From Schlegelella_A sp038318385 (GTDB lineage Bacteria; Pseudomonadota; Gammaproteobacteria; Burkholderiales; Burkholderiaceae_C), in assembly GCA_038318385.1 (NCBI GenBank), contig JBBQCD010000005.1, positions 1 to 64,000 on the forward strand: a stretch of DNA of 64,000 nt, in the 5' to 3' direction. Numbering within the stretch: the first letter of the stretch is position 1; every line of letters begins with the position of its first letter. This document shows positions 24,989 through 34,866 of this stretch, one piece after another. The notes under the pieces were generated by a model, which did no database searches, was not told the origin of the DNA, and saw nothing but the letters and a program-made list of their open reading frames with translations. The position numbers were made by a program, and so were the translations under genes.

Positions 24989-25779
24989 ATGCGGTCGTCG
25001 AACGCCGCTTCGGCGAAGTGATCCTCGAGGTGAAGGACATCAGTCTGGCCTTCGGCGGCGTCAAGGCGCTGACCGACATCAGCTTCGACGTGAAGGAACA
25101 CGAGATCCGCGCGATCATCGGCCCGAACGGCGCCGGCAAGAGCTCGATGCTCAACTGCATCAATGGCGTCTACCAGCCGCAGCAAGGCTCGATCAGCCTG
25201 CGCGGCCGCACGTTCAGCCACATGAACTCGCGCCAGGTCGCGGAGATGGGCGTGGCGCGCACGTTCCAGAACCTGGCGCTCTTCAAGGGCATGAGCGTGC
25301 TCGACAACATCATGACCGGCCGCAACCTGAAGATGAAGACCGGCATCTTCCTCCAGGCGATCCACTGGGGCGCCGCCGAGCGCGAGGAGATCGAGCAGCG
25401 CCGCGCGGTCGAACGGATCATCGACTTCCTCGAGATCCAGGCGTATCGCAAGACGCCGGTCGGGCGCCTGCCGTACGGCCTGCAGAAGCGAGTGGACCTC
25501 GGCCGCGCGCTCGCGATGGAACCGCAGATCCTGCTGCTCGACGAGCCGATGGCCGGCATGAACCTGGAGGAGAAGCAGGACATGAGCCGCTTCATCCTCG
25601 ACGTGAACGACGAGTTCGGGACCACCATCGTGCTGATCGAGCACGACATGGGCGTGGTGATGGACATCAGCGATCGGGTCGTCGTCCTCGACTACGGCAA
25701 GAAGATCGGCGACGGTTCACCGGCCCAGGTGCGCTCCGACCCCGACGTCATCCGCGCCTACCTCGGCACGAGCCACTGA
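24985..25779 (+). CDS. Branched-chain amino acid-type ABC transporter ATPase (LivG-like)
   Basis: 264 residues. Walker A GPNGAGKS is near residue 45, the Q-loop in ARTFQNLALF, the signature in LPYGLQKRVDLGRAL (a YGLQ variant of LSGGQ), Walker B ILLLDEP, and the H-loop IEHDMG. It matches LivG of the hydrophobic amino acid uptake family. With a CoA ligase upstream, the cargo is more likely a carboxylic acid than an amino acid; this is inferred from context. It overlaps the ligase gene (ATGA). Confidence 0.93.
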   Translation: MNAVVERRFGEVILEVKDISLAFGGVKALTDISFDVKEHEIRAIIGPNGAGKSSMLNCINGVYQPQQGSISLRGRTFSHMNSRQVAEMGVARTFQNLALFKGMSVLDNIMTGRNLKMKTGIFLQAIHWGAAEREEIEQRRAVERIIDFLEIQAYRKTPVGRLPYGLQKRVDLGRALAMEPQILLLDEPMAGMNLEEKQDMSRFILDVNDEFGTTIVLIEHDMGVVMDISDRVVVLDYGKKIGDGSPAQVRSDPDVIRAYLGTSH

Positions 25780-25792
25780 GCCGGGCTTCGCG

Positions 25793-26722
25793 ATGGCGTT
25801 CTTCCTCGAAACCCTGCTCGGCGGCCTGATGGCCGGGATGCTCTATTCGCTGATCGCGCTGGGCCTCGTCCTGATCTTCAAGGCCTCGGGCGTCTTCAAC
25901 TTCGCCCAGGGAACGATGGTGCTCTTCGCGGCGCTCGCCATGGCGCGCTTCGCCGAATGGATCGCGGAGGCGTCGGGGCTCGAGACCAAGTGGCTCGTGA
26001 ACCTGCTGGCGTTCGTCATCGCGGCCGCGATCATGGTGGCGCTCGCCTGGGTAGTCGAGCGCTTCGTCCTCGCCAAGCTGGTCAACCAGGAGGGCATCAC
26101 CCTGCTGATGGCCACACTCGGCATCTCCTATTTCCTCGAAGGCTTCGGCCAGACCCTCTTCGGCAACGACATCTACAAGATCGACGTCGGCATGCCGAAG
26201 GAGCCGACGTTCATCCTCGACAACATCTTTCCCGGCGGGCTGCTGATCAGCAAGGAGGACCTCTATGCCGCGCTGGTGGCCGCCGCCCTGGTCGCACTGC
26301 TCTCGCTCTTCTTCCAGAAGACCGCCACCGGCAGGGCCCTGCGGGCCGTCGCCGACGACCATCAGGCGGCGCAGTCGATCGGCATACCGCTGGGCAGGAT
26401 CTGGATCATCGTCTGGAGCGTGGCCGGTTTCGTCGCCCTCGTCGCCGGCGTGATCTGGGGCAGCAAGCTCGGCGTCCAGTTCTCGCTCTCGCTCGTCGCC
26501 CTGAAGGCACTGCCCGTGGTCATCCTCGGCGGCCTGACCTCGGTGCCGGGGGCGATCATCGGCGGGCTGATCATCGGCGTCGGCGAGAAGCTCTCCGAGA
26601 TCTACATCGGTCCCTACTTCGGCGGTGGCATCGAGATCTGGTTCGCCTACGTGCTCGCGCTCGGCTTCCTGCTGGTTCGCCCGCAGGGTCTGTTCGGCGA
26701 AAAGATCATTGATCGGGTCTGA
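25793..26722 (+). CDS. Branched-chain amino acid-type ABC permease (LivH-like)
   Basis: 309 residues with about eight hydrophobic helices. It starts MAFFLETLLGGLMAGMLYSLIALGLVLIFKASGVFNFAQG, the very conserved LivH opening, and contains ALRAVADDHQAAQSIGI and ALPVVILGGLTSVPGAIIGG. It pairs with the LivM-like protein encoded two bases downstream. Confidence 0.94.
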   Translation: MAFFLETLLGGLMAGMLYSLIALGLVLIFKASGVFNFAQGTMVLFAALAMARFAEWIAEASGLETKWLVNLLAFVIAAAIMVALAWVVERFVLAKLVNQEGITLLMATLGISYFLEGFGQTLFGNDIYKIDVGMPKEPTFILDNIFPGGLLISKEDLYAALVAAALVALLSLFFQKTATGRALRAVADDHQAAQSIGIPLGRIWIIVWSVAGFVALVAGVIWGSKLGVQFSLSLVALKALPVVILGGLTSVPGAIIGGLIIGVGEKLSEIYIGPYFGGGIEIWFAYVLALGFLLVRPQGLFGEKIIDRV

Positions 26723-26724
26723 CC

Positions 26725-27789
26725 ATGCTGTACCGGGAAAACGGCCAGTTCAAGACCAGCTATCGCGCCGACCAGCAGGTCTTCCCGATCCTGCAGGACC
26801 GGATCGCCATCGGCTTGCTGCTGGCGCTCGCCGCCATCGCGGTGCCGCTGTTCGCCTCGGAATACATGCTGCGGGCGATCCTGATTCCGTTTCTCATCCT
26901 CGCGCTCGCCGCACTCGGCCTCAATATCCTGGTCGGCTACTGCGGCCAGATCTCGCTGGGCACGGGTGCATTCATGGCCGTCGGCGCCTACGCGGCGTAC
27001 AACTTCATCGTCCGCATCCCGGGCATGCCGCTCGTGGTGGCGCTGCTGCTCGGTGGCCTGTGCGCGACCGCCGTCGGAGTCGTCTTCGGCATCCCGAGCC
27101 TACGGATCCGCGGCCTCTACCTCTCGGTCGCCACCCTCGCCGCGCAATTCTTCACCGACTGGGCGTTCCTGCGCATCGGCTGGTTCACTCACAACTCTCC
27201 CTCGGGCTCGGTCAGCGTGGCCGGCCTGAGCGTCCTTGGCTTCGCCGTCGAGACCCCGGCGCAGAAATACCTCTTCTGTCTCGCCTTCCTCGTCGTCTTC
27301 GGCATCCTCGCCAAGAACCTGGTCCGCGGACACATCGGCCGCGAATGGATGGCCATCCGCGACATGGACGTCGCCGCCGCCGTCATCGGCATCCGGCCGG
27401 TCTACGCCAAGCTCACCGCTTTCGCAGTGTCGAGCTTCATCGTCGGCGTGGCCGGCGGGCTGTGGGGCTTCGTCCACCTGGGTTCGTGGGAGCCGGCCGC
27501 CTTCAACATCGACCGGTCCTTCCAGTTGCTCTTCATGGTGATCATCGGCGGCCTCGGTTCCATCATGGGCAGCTTCTTCGGCGCGGCCTTCATCGTCGTC
27601 ACGCCGATCATCCTCGACAACCTGCCGCGTTGGGCCGGCATCCCGATCGACACCGCGCTGGCCTCGCACCTCACTTTCATGATCTTCGGCTCGCTGATCG
27701 TCTTTTTCCTGATCGTCGAGCCGCACGGCCTCGCCAGGCTGTGGTCGATCGGCAAGGAAAAGCTCAGGCTCTGGCCGTTCCCGCATTGA
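26725..27789 (+). CDS. Branched-chain amino acid-type ABC permease (LivM-like)
   Basis: 354 residues. A roughly 30-residue N-terminal cytoplasmic extension precedes the membrane helices. Characteristic LivM segments are LGLNILVGYCGQISLGTGAFMAVGAY, LRIRGLYLSVATLAAQFF, EWMAIRDMDVAAAVIGI and IGGLGSIMGSFFGAAF. It follows the LivH gene almost directly. A 73-base gap with a strong ribosome site separates it from the binding-protein gene. Confidence 0.94.
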   Translation: MLYRENGQFKTSYRADQQVFPILQDRIAIGLLLALAAIAVPLFASEYMLRAILIPFLILALAALGLNILVGYCGQISLGTGAFMAVGAYAAYNFIVRIPGMPLVVALLLGGLCATAVGVVFGIPSLRIRGLYLSVATLAAQFFTDWAFLRIGWFTHNSPSGSVSVAGLSVLGFAVETPAQKYLFCLAFLVVFGILAKNLVRGHIGREWMAIRDMDVAAAVIGIRPVYAKLTAFAVSSFIVGVAGGLWGFVHLGSWEPAAFNIDRSFQLLFMVIIGGLGSIMGSFFGAAFIVVTPIILDNLPRWAGIPIDTALASHLTFMIFGSLIVFFLIVEPHGLARLWSIGKEKLRLWPFPH

Positions 27790-27862
27790 ACCTCGATTCC
27801 CCAACCGGTTCCAACCCGCGCTGAGACCACGCAGTGCTCTTTCACCACCCACGGAGGCACAC

Positions 27863-29203
27863 ATGAGATTTCGAAACATCGTCCTGGCGGCCAGCATCGC
27901 CGCAGCCGCGGCGGCCAGCGCCCTGGCACCGGCCTCGGCCGTCGCGCAATCCAACAAGGAGCAGTTCTTCCCGGTCCTCGTGTATCGCACCGGCGCCTAC
28001 GCGCCGAACGGCGTGCCGTTCGCCGACGGCTACGTCGACTACCTCAAGCTCACGAACGCCCGCGGCGGCATCAACGGCGTGAAGGTGAGCTGGGAGGAGT
28101 GCGAGACCGGCTACGCCACCGACAAGGGCGTCGAGTGCTACGAGCGGCTGAAGGGCAAGAACGGCGGCGCCACGGTGTTCCAGCCGTTGTCGACTGGCAT
28201 CACGTTCGCGCTCACCGAGAAGGCGCCTGGCGACAAGATCCCGCTGATCACTTCCGGCTACGGCCGTGCCGACAGCGCCGACGGCAACGTCTTCAAGTGG
28301 AACTTCCCGCTGATCGGGACCTACTGGGTGGCAGCGGACATCCTGGTCGAGCACCTGGCGAAGATCAATGGCGGCTTCGACAAGCTCAAGGGCAAGAAGA
28401 TCGCCCTGGTCTACCACGACAGCCCGTACGGCAAGGAGCCGATCCCGATGCTCCAGGAGCTGTCGAAGATGTACGGCTTCGACCTGCAGTTGCTGCCGGT
28501 CACGCATCCCGGCGTCGAGCAGAAGTCGACCTGGCTGCAGATCCGCCAGAACCGACCCGACTACGTTTTCCTGTGGGGCTGGGGGGTGATGAACTCCACG
28601 GCACTGAAGGAGGCGGTCGCGACGGGCTACCCGCGCGACAAGATGTACGGGGTGTGGTGGGCGGGTGCCGAGCCTGACGTCAAGGACGTCGCGGACGGTG
28701 CGAAGGGCTACCACGCACTGGCGATGCAGCACGGCGCCGAGCCGAATGCCGCGGTCACGAAGGAGATGCTCGCGAAGATCTACGACAAGGGCAACGGCAC
28801 GGGGCCCAAGGAGCAGGTCGGACAGGTGCTCTACATGCGCGGCGTGCTGGCGGCGATGCTCGGCGTCGAGGGCGTGCGGCGAGCCCAGGATCGCTACGGC
28901 AAGGGCAAGGTCATGACCGGCTCGGAAGTTCGCTGGGGCCTCGAGAACCTCGCGCTCGACCAGAAGAAACTCGATGCGCTCGGCTTTGCCGGCGTGATGC
29001 GGCCGGTGAGCACCTCGTGCGCCGATCACATGGGCTCGGCCTGGGCGCGCATCCAGACCTGGGACGGCTCGAAGTGGAACTTCACCTCCGACTGGTACCA
29101 GGCCGACGACTCGATCATCAAGCCGATGGTCAGGGCCTCGGCGGACAAGTACGCGGCCGAGAAGAAGATCGAGCGCCGCACGCCGGCGGATTGCCAGACC
29201 TGA
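27863..29203 (+). CDS. Periplasmic substrate-binding protein of a Liv-type ABC transporter
   Basis: 446 residues with a Sec signal peptide (about 1-29, ending AVAQS). It belongs to the LivK-like type 1 periplasmic binding-protein family, long-form branch (peripla_BP_6-like): VLVYRTGAYAPNGVPFADGYVDYLKLTNARGGINGVKV and IALVYHDSPYGKEPIPML. This branch is often found beside acyl-CoA ligases. GGAGG lies seven bases before the ATG. It is the specificity component; the ligand is not visible from sequence. Confidence 0.92.
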   Translation: MRFRNIVLAASIAAAAAASALAPASAVAQSNKEQFFPVLVYRTGAYAPNGVPFADGYVDYLKLTNARGGINGVKVSWEECETGYATDKGVECYERLKGKNGGATVFQPLSTGITFALTEKAPGDKIPLITSGYGRADSADGNVFKWNFPLIGTYWVAADILVEHLAKINGGFDKLKGKKIALVYHDSPYGKEPIPMLQELSKMYGFDLQLLPVTHPGVEQKSTWLQIRQNRPDYVFLWGWGVMNSTALKEAVATGYPRDKMYGVWWAGAEPDVKDVADGAKGYHALAMQHGAEPNAAVTKEMLAKIYDKGNGTGPKEQVGQVLYMRGVLAAMLGVEGVRRAQDRYGKGKVMTGSEVRWGLENLALDQKKLDALGFAGVMRPVSTSCADHMGSAWARIQTWDGSKWNFTSDWYQADDSIIKPMVRASADKYAAEKKIERRTPADCQT

Positions 29204-29208
29204 GCCTC

Positions 29209-29249
29209 GAGGCGGCCTCCGTTCGACCGATCGCACGGCCGCCTCTTTT
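29209..29249 (+). terminator. Probable intrinsic terminator after the binding-protein gene
   Basis: GAGGCGGCC (29209-29217) pairs with GGCCGCCTC (29237-29245), followed by TTTT. The loop is long (19 bases), so it may be a partial stop that lowers expression of livF relative to the abundant binding protein. Confidence 0.6.
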
Positions 29250-29291
29250 CGAACCCTTCTCGAACGGGAAGGGCGGGCCCCCGGAGGGGCC

Positions 29292-29325
29292 CTTCGAGAA
29301 GCGTCGCACGCGGCGCTTCTCGAAG
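29292..29325. repeat. Perfect 12-bp inverted repeat upstream of livF
   Basis: CTTCGAGAAGCG (29292-29303) and CGCTTCTCGAAG (29314-29325) flank a 10-base loop. Related TTCTCGAA sequence also occurs at 29257-29264. No T-run follows. It could be an mRNA-stabilising hairpin or a protein-binding site in the leader of the LivF-like gene. Confidence 0.6.
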
Positions 29326-29346
29326 GTCAATGAAACCAGACGACGC

Positions 29347-30258
<912 letters not shown>

Positions 30259-30273
30259 CCCGGAAGAACGACG

Positions 30274-30546
30274 ATGGCCGACTCCGATGCCGTGACCCTC
30301 GAGACCCTCCAGCCCGTGTTGCGGCAGTTGCGCGAGATCAAGGGCGTGCGCGAGATCCGGCCGGGCGTGTTCCAGGTGCGCGGCGCCCCCTTTGCACAGA
30401 TTCGCACCGAGAGCGGGATCGCCCATGCCGATCTGCGCAAACCCGGCGGCAGCGGCTTCGACCGCTACCCGCTCGACACTCCGCCACGCCAGCGCAAGCT
30501 CGTCGAGGATGCGCGATTGCGCGCCGGCCGCCTCGACGACGAATGA
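30274..30546 (+). CDS. Small conserved-looking protein of unknown function
   Basis: 90 residues, predicted soluble and highly charged. It opens with a helix (VTLETLQPVLRQLREIKGVREI), then beta-like VFQVRGAPFAQIRTESGIAHADLR, and ends with a charged tail. It has a GGAAGA ribosome site, sits 15 bases after livF and overlaps the next CoA ligase by four bases, so it is a real operon member. I do not recognise a family. It may be an accessory of the transporter or ligase. Confidence 0.75.
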   Translation: MADSDAVTLETLQPVLRQLREIKGVREIRPGVFQVRGAPFAQIRTESGIAHADLRKPGGSGFDRYPLDTPPRQRKLVEDARLRAGRLDDE

Positions 30547-31841
30547 CGGAGAAACCCGACCCGATGGCTGCCCCGCACCGCGAACACTACGACGAGCGTG
30601 AGGCGCGCGATCCCGCGGCCCGCGAGGCCGACCTGATGACGCGGCTGCCTGCACAGGTCGCGCACGCCCAGGCGCATGCGCCCGCCTTTACCGCGCTGCT
30701 CCAGGGGATCGATGCGCGCGGTATCCGTTCGCGCGCGGCGCTCGCCAACCTGCCGGTCACGCGCAAGCACGAACTGCTCGCGCGTCAGAAGGCCGAGCGA
30801 GCCCGGGACGTCTTCGGCGGCTACTCGACCCTCGCCTGGGGCCCGGCGGTGGCGACGCCTCGCCGCGCACTGCGCGTCTTCTCATCGCCCGGGCCCATCT
30901 ACGAACCCGAAGGGCCTGCCGCCGACTACTGGCGGATGGGCCGTGCGCTATTTGCCGCCGGCTTCCGGCCGGGCCATCTCGCCCACAACTGCTTCAGCTA
31001 TCACTTCACGCCCGCCGGCTCGATGATGGAGACCGGCGCCCACGCGCTCGGCTGCACGGTGTTTCCGGGCGGCACCGGCATGACCGAGCAGCAGGTCCAG
31101 GCGATCGCCGAGCTCCGACCCGATGGCTACATCGGCACCCCGAGCTTCCTGAAACTCATCGTCGACAAGGCTGCCGAGATGGACACGGCGCTGCCATCGC
31201 TGACCAAGGCGTCCGTCGGCGGCGAAGCGTTTCCACCCAGCCTGCGTGACTGGTTCGCGGCACATGGCATCGATGCCTACCAGAGCTACGGCACGGCCGA
31301 CCTCGGTCTCGTCGCCTACGAGACGTCGGCGCGCCAGGGCCTCGTGCTCGACGAGGACGTCATCCTCGAGATCGTCCGCCCGGGGACCGGCGATCCGGTG
31401 CCCGAGGGCGAGGTGGGCGAAGTCGTCGTGACGACGCTGAACCCCGGGTATCCGCTGATCCGCTTCGGCACCGGCGACCTCTCGGCCGTGTCGCCGGGGC
31501 CCTGTCCGACGGGTCGGACCAACGTCCGCATCCGTGGCTGGCTGGGACGCGCCGACCAGACCACCAAGGTGCGCGGCATGTTCGTGCATCCAGGCCAGGT
31601 CGCCGAGATCGTGCGCCGGCACGCCGAAGTCGCGCGGGCGAGGCTGGTCGTCAGCGGCGAGATGGCGAACGACCGGATGACCTTGCGAGTCGAGGTCGCG
31701 GCACCGTCGCAAGGCCTCGTCGAACGCCTGGCCGATTCGATCCGGGAGGTCACGAAGCTGCGCGGCGAGGTCGAGGTCTGCGCACCGGCGAGCCTGCCGA
31801 ACGACGGCAAGGTCATCGAGGACAGTCGCAGCCTCGCCTGA
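30543..31841 (+). CDS. PaaK-like CoA ligase (phenylacetate-CoA ligase superfamily)
   Basis: 432 residues; the ATG at 30543 overlaps the preceding stop, and 30564 (MAAPHREHYDER) is an alternative. It resembles phenylacetate-CoA ligases: HYDEREARDPAAREADLMTRLPAQVAHA at the N-terminus, a weak P-loop region (RALRVFSSPGPIYEP instead of the usual SSGTTG), SYGTADLGLVAYE, GYPLIRFGTGDLSAV and KVRGMFVHPGQV. The degenerate P-loop suggests changed nucleotide handling or a specialised substrate. It ends the liv operon, giving the cluster two different CoA ligases. Confidence 0.88.
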   Translation: MTEKPDPMAAPHREHYDEREARDPAAREADLMTRLPAQVAHAQAHAPAFTALLQGIDARGIRSRAALANLPVTRKHELLARQKAERARDVFGGYSTLAWGPAVATPRRALRVFSSPGPIYEPEGPAADYWRMGRALFAAGFRPGHLAHNCFSYHFTPAGSMMETGAHALGCTVFPGGTGMTEQQVQAIAELRPDGYIGTPSFLKLIVDKAAEMDTALPSLTKASVGGEAFPPSLRDWFAAHGIDAYQSYGTADLGLVAYETSARQGLVLDEDVILEIVRPGTGDPVPEGEVGEVVVTTLNPGYPLIRFGTGDLSAVSPGPCPTGRTNVRIRGWLGRADQTTKVRGMFVHPGQVAEIVRRHAEVARARLVVSGEMANDRMTLRVEVAAPSQGLVERLADSIREVTKLRGEVEVCAPASLPNDGKVIEDSRSLA

Positions 31842-31875
31842 GGGGTCGCGCCGGCGACCTACGGAAAACGCCTAC

Positions 31876-31912
31876 TTGCCGGACCGGCCGTCAGCGAATA
31901 ATGTATGCAAAA
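31876..31912 (+). promoter_or_regulatory. Promoter of the TRAP operon with a GntR-operator candidate
   Basis: TTGCCG (31876-31881) and TAATGT (31899-31904) are 17 bases apart. Overlapping the -10 is TGTATGCAAAA (31902-31912), followed by a second ATGCAAA. The 11-base motif is the exact reverse complement of TTTTGCATACA at 38281-38291, between the aminotransferase and gntR. A repressor bound here would cover the -10. Confidence 0.6.
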
Positions 31913-31994
31913 TGCAAATTGAGGCCACGCTTCGATTTGCCCGGTTGCCGCTTTGCCGGTTTGCCCTTCGACCCGATAGACCAAGGATTTCCGC

Positions 31995-33005
31995 ATGACT
32001 GACCATTCCTTCCGCCCGGCATTGCGTCTGCCGCGCCGTGCCCTGCTCGCCGCGGTCGCCGTGGCGGCGCTCTGCGCCTCCGGTGCGACTTTGGCGCAGA
32101 CCGAGCTCAAGCTCGGCCACGTCGGCGAGCCCGGCTCGCTGTTCGCCGCGAGTTCCGAGGAATACGCCAAGCGCGTCAATGCCAAGCTCGCCGGCAAGGT
32201 CAAGGTCGTGGTGTTCGGCTCGAGCCAGCTCGGCGGCGACAAGGAAATGCTGCAGAAGGTCAAGCTCGGCACGCTCGACATGGCGCTGCCGTCGACCGTG
32301 ATGAGCTCCGAGGTCGATCTCTTCGGCATGTTCGAGATGCCGTACCTGGTCAAGGACCGCGAGCACATGAAGCGGATCGAGCACGCTGTGTTCTGGCCCA
32401 AGCTCGAGCCCGAGGCCGAGAAGAAGGGCCTGAAGATCATCGCGGTCTGGGAGAACGGCTATCGCCACATCACCAACAACAAGCAGCCAATCAAGGCACC
32501 GGCCGATCTGAAGGGCATCAAACTGCGCGTTCCCGAGGGCAAGTGGCGCGTCAAGATGTTCCAGACCTACGGCGCGAATCCGAGCCCGATGAAGTTCTCG
32601 GAGCTGTTCACCGCCTTGCAGACCGGCGTGATGGACGGCCAGGAGAACCCGCTGACGCAGATCTACTCGGCCAAGCTGCAGGAGGTGCAGAAGTTCCTGT
32701 CGCTGTCCGGCCACGTCTACACCCCCGCCTACCTGACGGTCGGCTCGCGCAAGTGGGCGACGCTGCCGGCCGACGTGCGCAAGGTGCTCGAGGACACGGC
32801 CCGGGAGACGCAGGCCTTCGTCTACGAGCAGGCCGCCCGGGAAGAGACCGAGCTGCTCGCCAAGCTGAAGCAGGCCGGCATGCAGGTCAACGAGGTCGAC
32901 AAGGACGCCTTCGTCGCGGCCAGCAAGCCGATCTACGAAGAGTTCTCGACCGAGGTCTCGGGCGCCAAGGCGCTGCTCGACCAGGCCGCGGCGCTGCGCA
33001 AGTAG
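31995..33005 (+). CDS. TRAP transporter substrate-binding protein (DctP-like)
   Basis: 336 residues. A signal peptide (about 1-35, ending ATLAQ) precedes TELKLGHVGEPGSLFAASSEEYAKRVN. The TRAP-DctP signature WENGYRHITNNKQPIKAPADLKGIKLRVPEG holds the arginine that contacts the carboxylate of ligands in this family, and is followed by SELFTALQTGVMDGQENPLTQIY. It captures an organic acid in the periplasm for the DctQM permease. AAGGA lies before the start. Confidence 0.94.
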   Translation: MTDHSFRPALRLPRRALLAAVAVAALCASGATLAQTELKLGHVGEPGSLFAASSEEYAKRVNAKLAGKVKVVVFGSSQLGGDKEMLQKVKLGTLDMALPSTVMSSEVDLFGMFEMPYLVKDREHMKRIEHAVFWPKLEPEAEKKGLKIIAVWENGYRHITNNKQPIKAPADLKGIKLRVPEGKWRVKMFQTYGANPSPMKFSELFTALQTGVMDGQENPLTQIYSAKLQEVQKFLSLSGHVYTPAYLTVGSRKWATLPADVRKVLEDTARETQAFVYEQAAREETELLAKLKQAGMQVNEVDKDAFVAASKPIYEEFSTEVSGAKALLDQAAALRK

Positions 33006-33016
33006 CCGCCCCCCTC

Positions 33017-33559
33017 ATGTCGACGGTTGCCGCTGCCGCGCCGAGCGGCGGGCTCGAACGCTTTCGCCACCACTACGGGCAGATGCTCGAAGTGCTGGTG
33101 ATGGTGCTCGTCATCGCCCTGGCCATCGAGGTGACGCTGGGTGTCGTCTTCCGGTCGATCGGTCGATCCCTCGCGTGGTACGACGAGATCGCCTCGGTGA
33201 TGCTGGCCTGGCTCACCTTCTACGGCTCGGCGCTGGCATCGGTCAAGCGTGCCCACATCAGCTGCCCGGAAGTGGTCGAGCAGGCGACGCCGCGAATCCA
33301 GCGCGCGCTTCACATCGGCGCCCAGCTGCTGGTGATCGCCTTCTTCGCGCTTCTCGGCTGGGTCGGCGCCTCGATCCTGCCGATCATCGCCGGCGATTCG
33401 CTCGTCAGCGTGCCGTGGGTGCCGATGAGCGTCGTCCAGTCGGTGATCCCCATTTCCTGCGTGCTGATCCTCGTCGCCGAGGTGATCCAGCTGTTGATCC
33501 TGCTGCGGCCGGCAGGGTCGGAGCGCGCCAGCGCCGCGACGCTCGACGGCCTGCATTGA
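33017..33559 (+). CDS. TRAP transporter small permease subunit (DctQ-like)
   Basis: 180 residues with four hydrophobic helices (about 24-45, 62-80, 100-120, 135-160). The DctQ motif WYDEIASVMLAWLTFYGSALASVKRAHI is clear. It is 11 bases after dctP. Confidence 0.92.
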   Translation: MSTVAAAAPSGGLERFRHHYGQMLEVLVMVLVIALAIEVTLGVVFRSIGRSLAWYDEIASVMLAWLTFYGSALASVKRAHISCPEVVEQATPRIQRALHIGAQLLVIAFFALLGWVGASILPIIAGDSLVSVPWVPMSVVQSVIPISCVLILVAEVIQLLILLRPAGSERASAATLDGLH

Positions 33560-33569
33560 GGCACCGACC

Positions 33570-34853
33570 ATGACGATGCTGCTGCTCTTCGTCGCGGTGC
33601 TCGCGCTGGTGCTGCTGAACGTGCCGATCGCGGTCTCCCTCGGCATCGTCGCGGTCGTGGCCATGGTCTCCAGCCATGGCCTCGAGACCCTGCCGAACAT
33701 CCCCATCGTCGCCTACAACGGCGCGACCAATTTCCCGCTGCTGGCGATCCCGCTCTTCATCCTCGCCGGCGCGATCATGAACGCGTCGGGCATCTCGCGC
33801 CGGCTGATCGCGTTCGCATCCTCCCTCTTCGGCTGGATCCGCGGCGGGCTGGCGCAGGTCTCGATCGGCGCCTCGCTGTTCTTCGCCGAGATCTCCGGCT
33901 CGGCCGTGGCCGACGTCGCCGCCCTGGGCTCGATCCTCATTCCGGGCATGACGAGCAAGGGCTACCCGAAGGCCTACGCCGCGGCGACGATGTCATCCGC
34001 GGCCACGCTGGCGGTCATCATCCCGCCGTCGATCCCGATGATCCTCTACGCGGTCATGGCCGAGACCTCGGTGGTGCAGATGTTCGTCGCCGGCATCATC
34101 CCCGGCATCATCGGCGCCGCCGGCCTCATGGGCGTGGCCTACTTCCTGGCGCGGCGCTACAACCTGCCGCGCGAGGCCGCGTTCCGCGCTTCGCTCGTCT
34201 GGTCGACGTTCAAGGACGCGCTCTGGGCGTTCCTGCTGCCGATCATCATCCTCGGTGGCATCTTCGGCGGCGTCGTCACGGCGACCGAGGGCGCGGCGCT
34301 GGCGGTGATCGCCGCGCTCGTCATCGGCCTGTTGATCTACCGCGAGCTCGACCTGGCGCAGCTCCGCAAGGCAGTCATCGACGGCGGCGTGCAGACCGCC
34401 ATCGTCATGCTGCTCGTCGCCACGAGCGCCCTCCTCGGCACCTACTTGACGGAGATCCAGGCGCCGCAGGAACTCGCGCGCATGGTCTCGGACTTCACCT
34501 CCAACAAGTGGGTGGTGCTGGCGCTGCTCAATGTGCTCTTCCTCTTCCTCGGCATGTTCCTGCATTCGGCGGCAGCGATCATTCTCGTCATCCCGATCGT
34601 CATGCCACTGGTGCGCGCGGTCGGCATCGACCCCGTTCACTTCGGACTGATCGTCACCATCAACCTCGGCATCGGCCAGCAGACGCCCCCCGTCGCCAGC
34701 GTGCTGATGGTCGCGAGCTCCATCGCCAAGGCGAGCGTGTGGGAAGTCTCAAAGGTCAATGTCTGGTTCATCGGCGTGCTGGTCGCGGTGCTGATGCTGG
34801 TCACCTACGTGCCGATCACCGGCCTGGCCCTGGTCAATCTCTTCTACCGTTGA
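33570..34853 (+). CDS. TRAP transporter large permease subunit (DctM-like)
   Basis: 427 residues, about 12 hydrophobic segments. DctM signatures include FPLLAIPLFILAGAIMNASGISRRLI, FFAEISGSAVADVAALGSILIPGM, AATMSSAATLAVIIPPSIPMILY and ATEGAALAV. With DctP and DctQ it makes a complete sodium-dependent TRAP system for a carboxylic acid. Confidence 0.95.
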   Translation: MTMLLLFVAVLALVLLNVPIAVSLGIVAVVAMVSSHGLETLPNIPIVAYNGATNFPLLAIPLFILAGAIMNASGISRRLIAFASSLFGWIRGGLAQVSIGASLFFAEISGSAVADVAALGSILIPGMTSKGYPKAYAAATMSSAATLAVIIPPSIPMILYAVMAETSVVQMFVAGIIPGIIGAAGLMGVAYFLARRYNLPREAAFRASLVWSTFKDALWAFLLPIIILGGIFGGVVTATEGAALAVIAALVIGLLIYRELDLAQLRKAVIDGGVQTAIVMLLVATSALLGTYLTEIQAPQELARMVSDFTSNKWVVLALLNVLFLFLGMFLHSAAAIILVIPIVMPLVRAVGIDPVHFGLIVTINLGIGQQTPPVASVLMVASSIAKASVWEVSKVNVWFIGVLVAVLMLVTYVPITGLALVNLFYR

Positions 34854-34866
34854 ATCGAGCCTTTGC

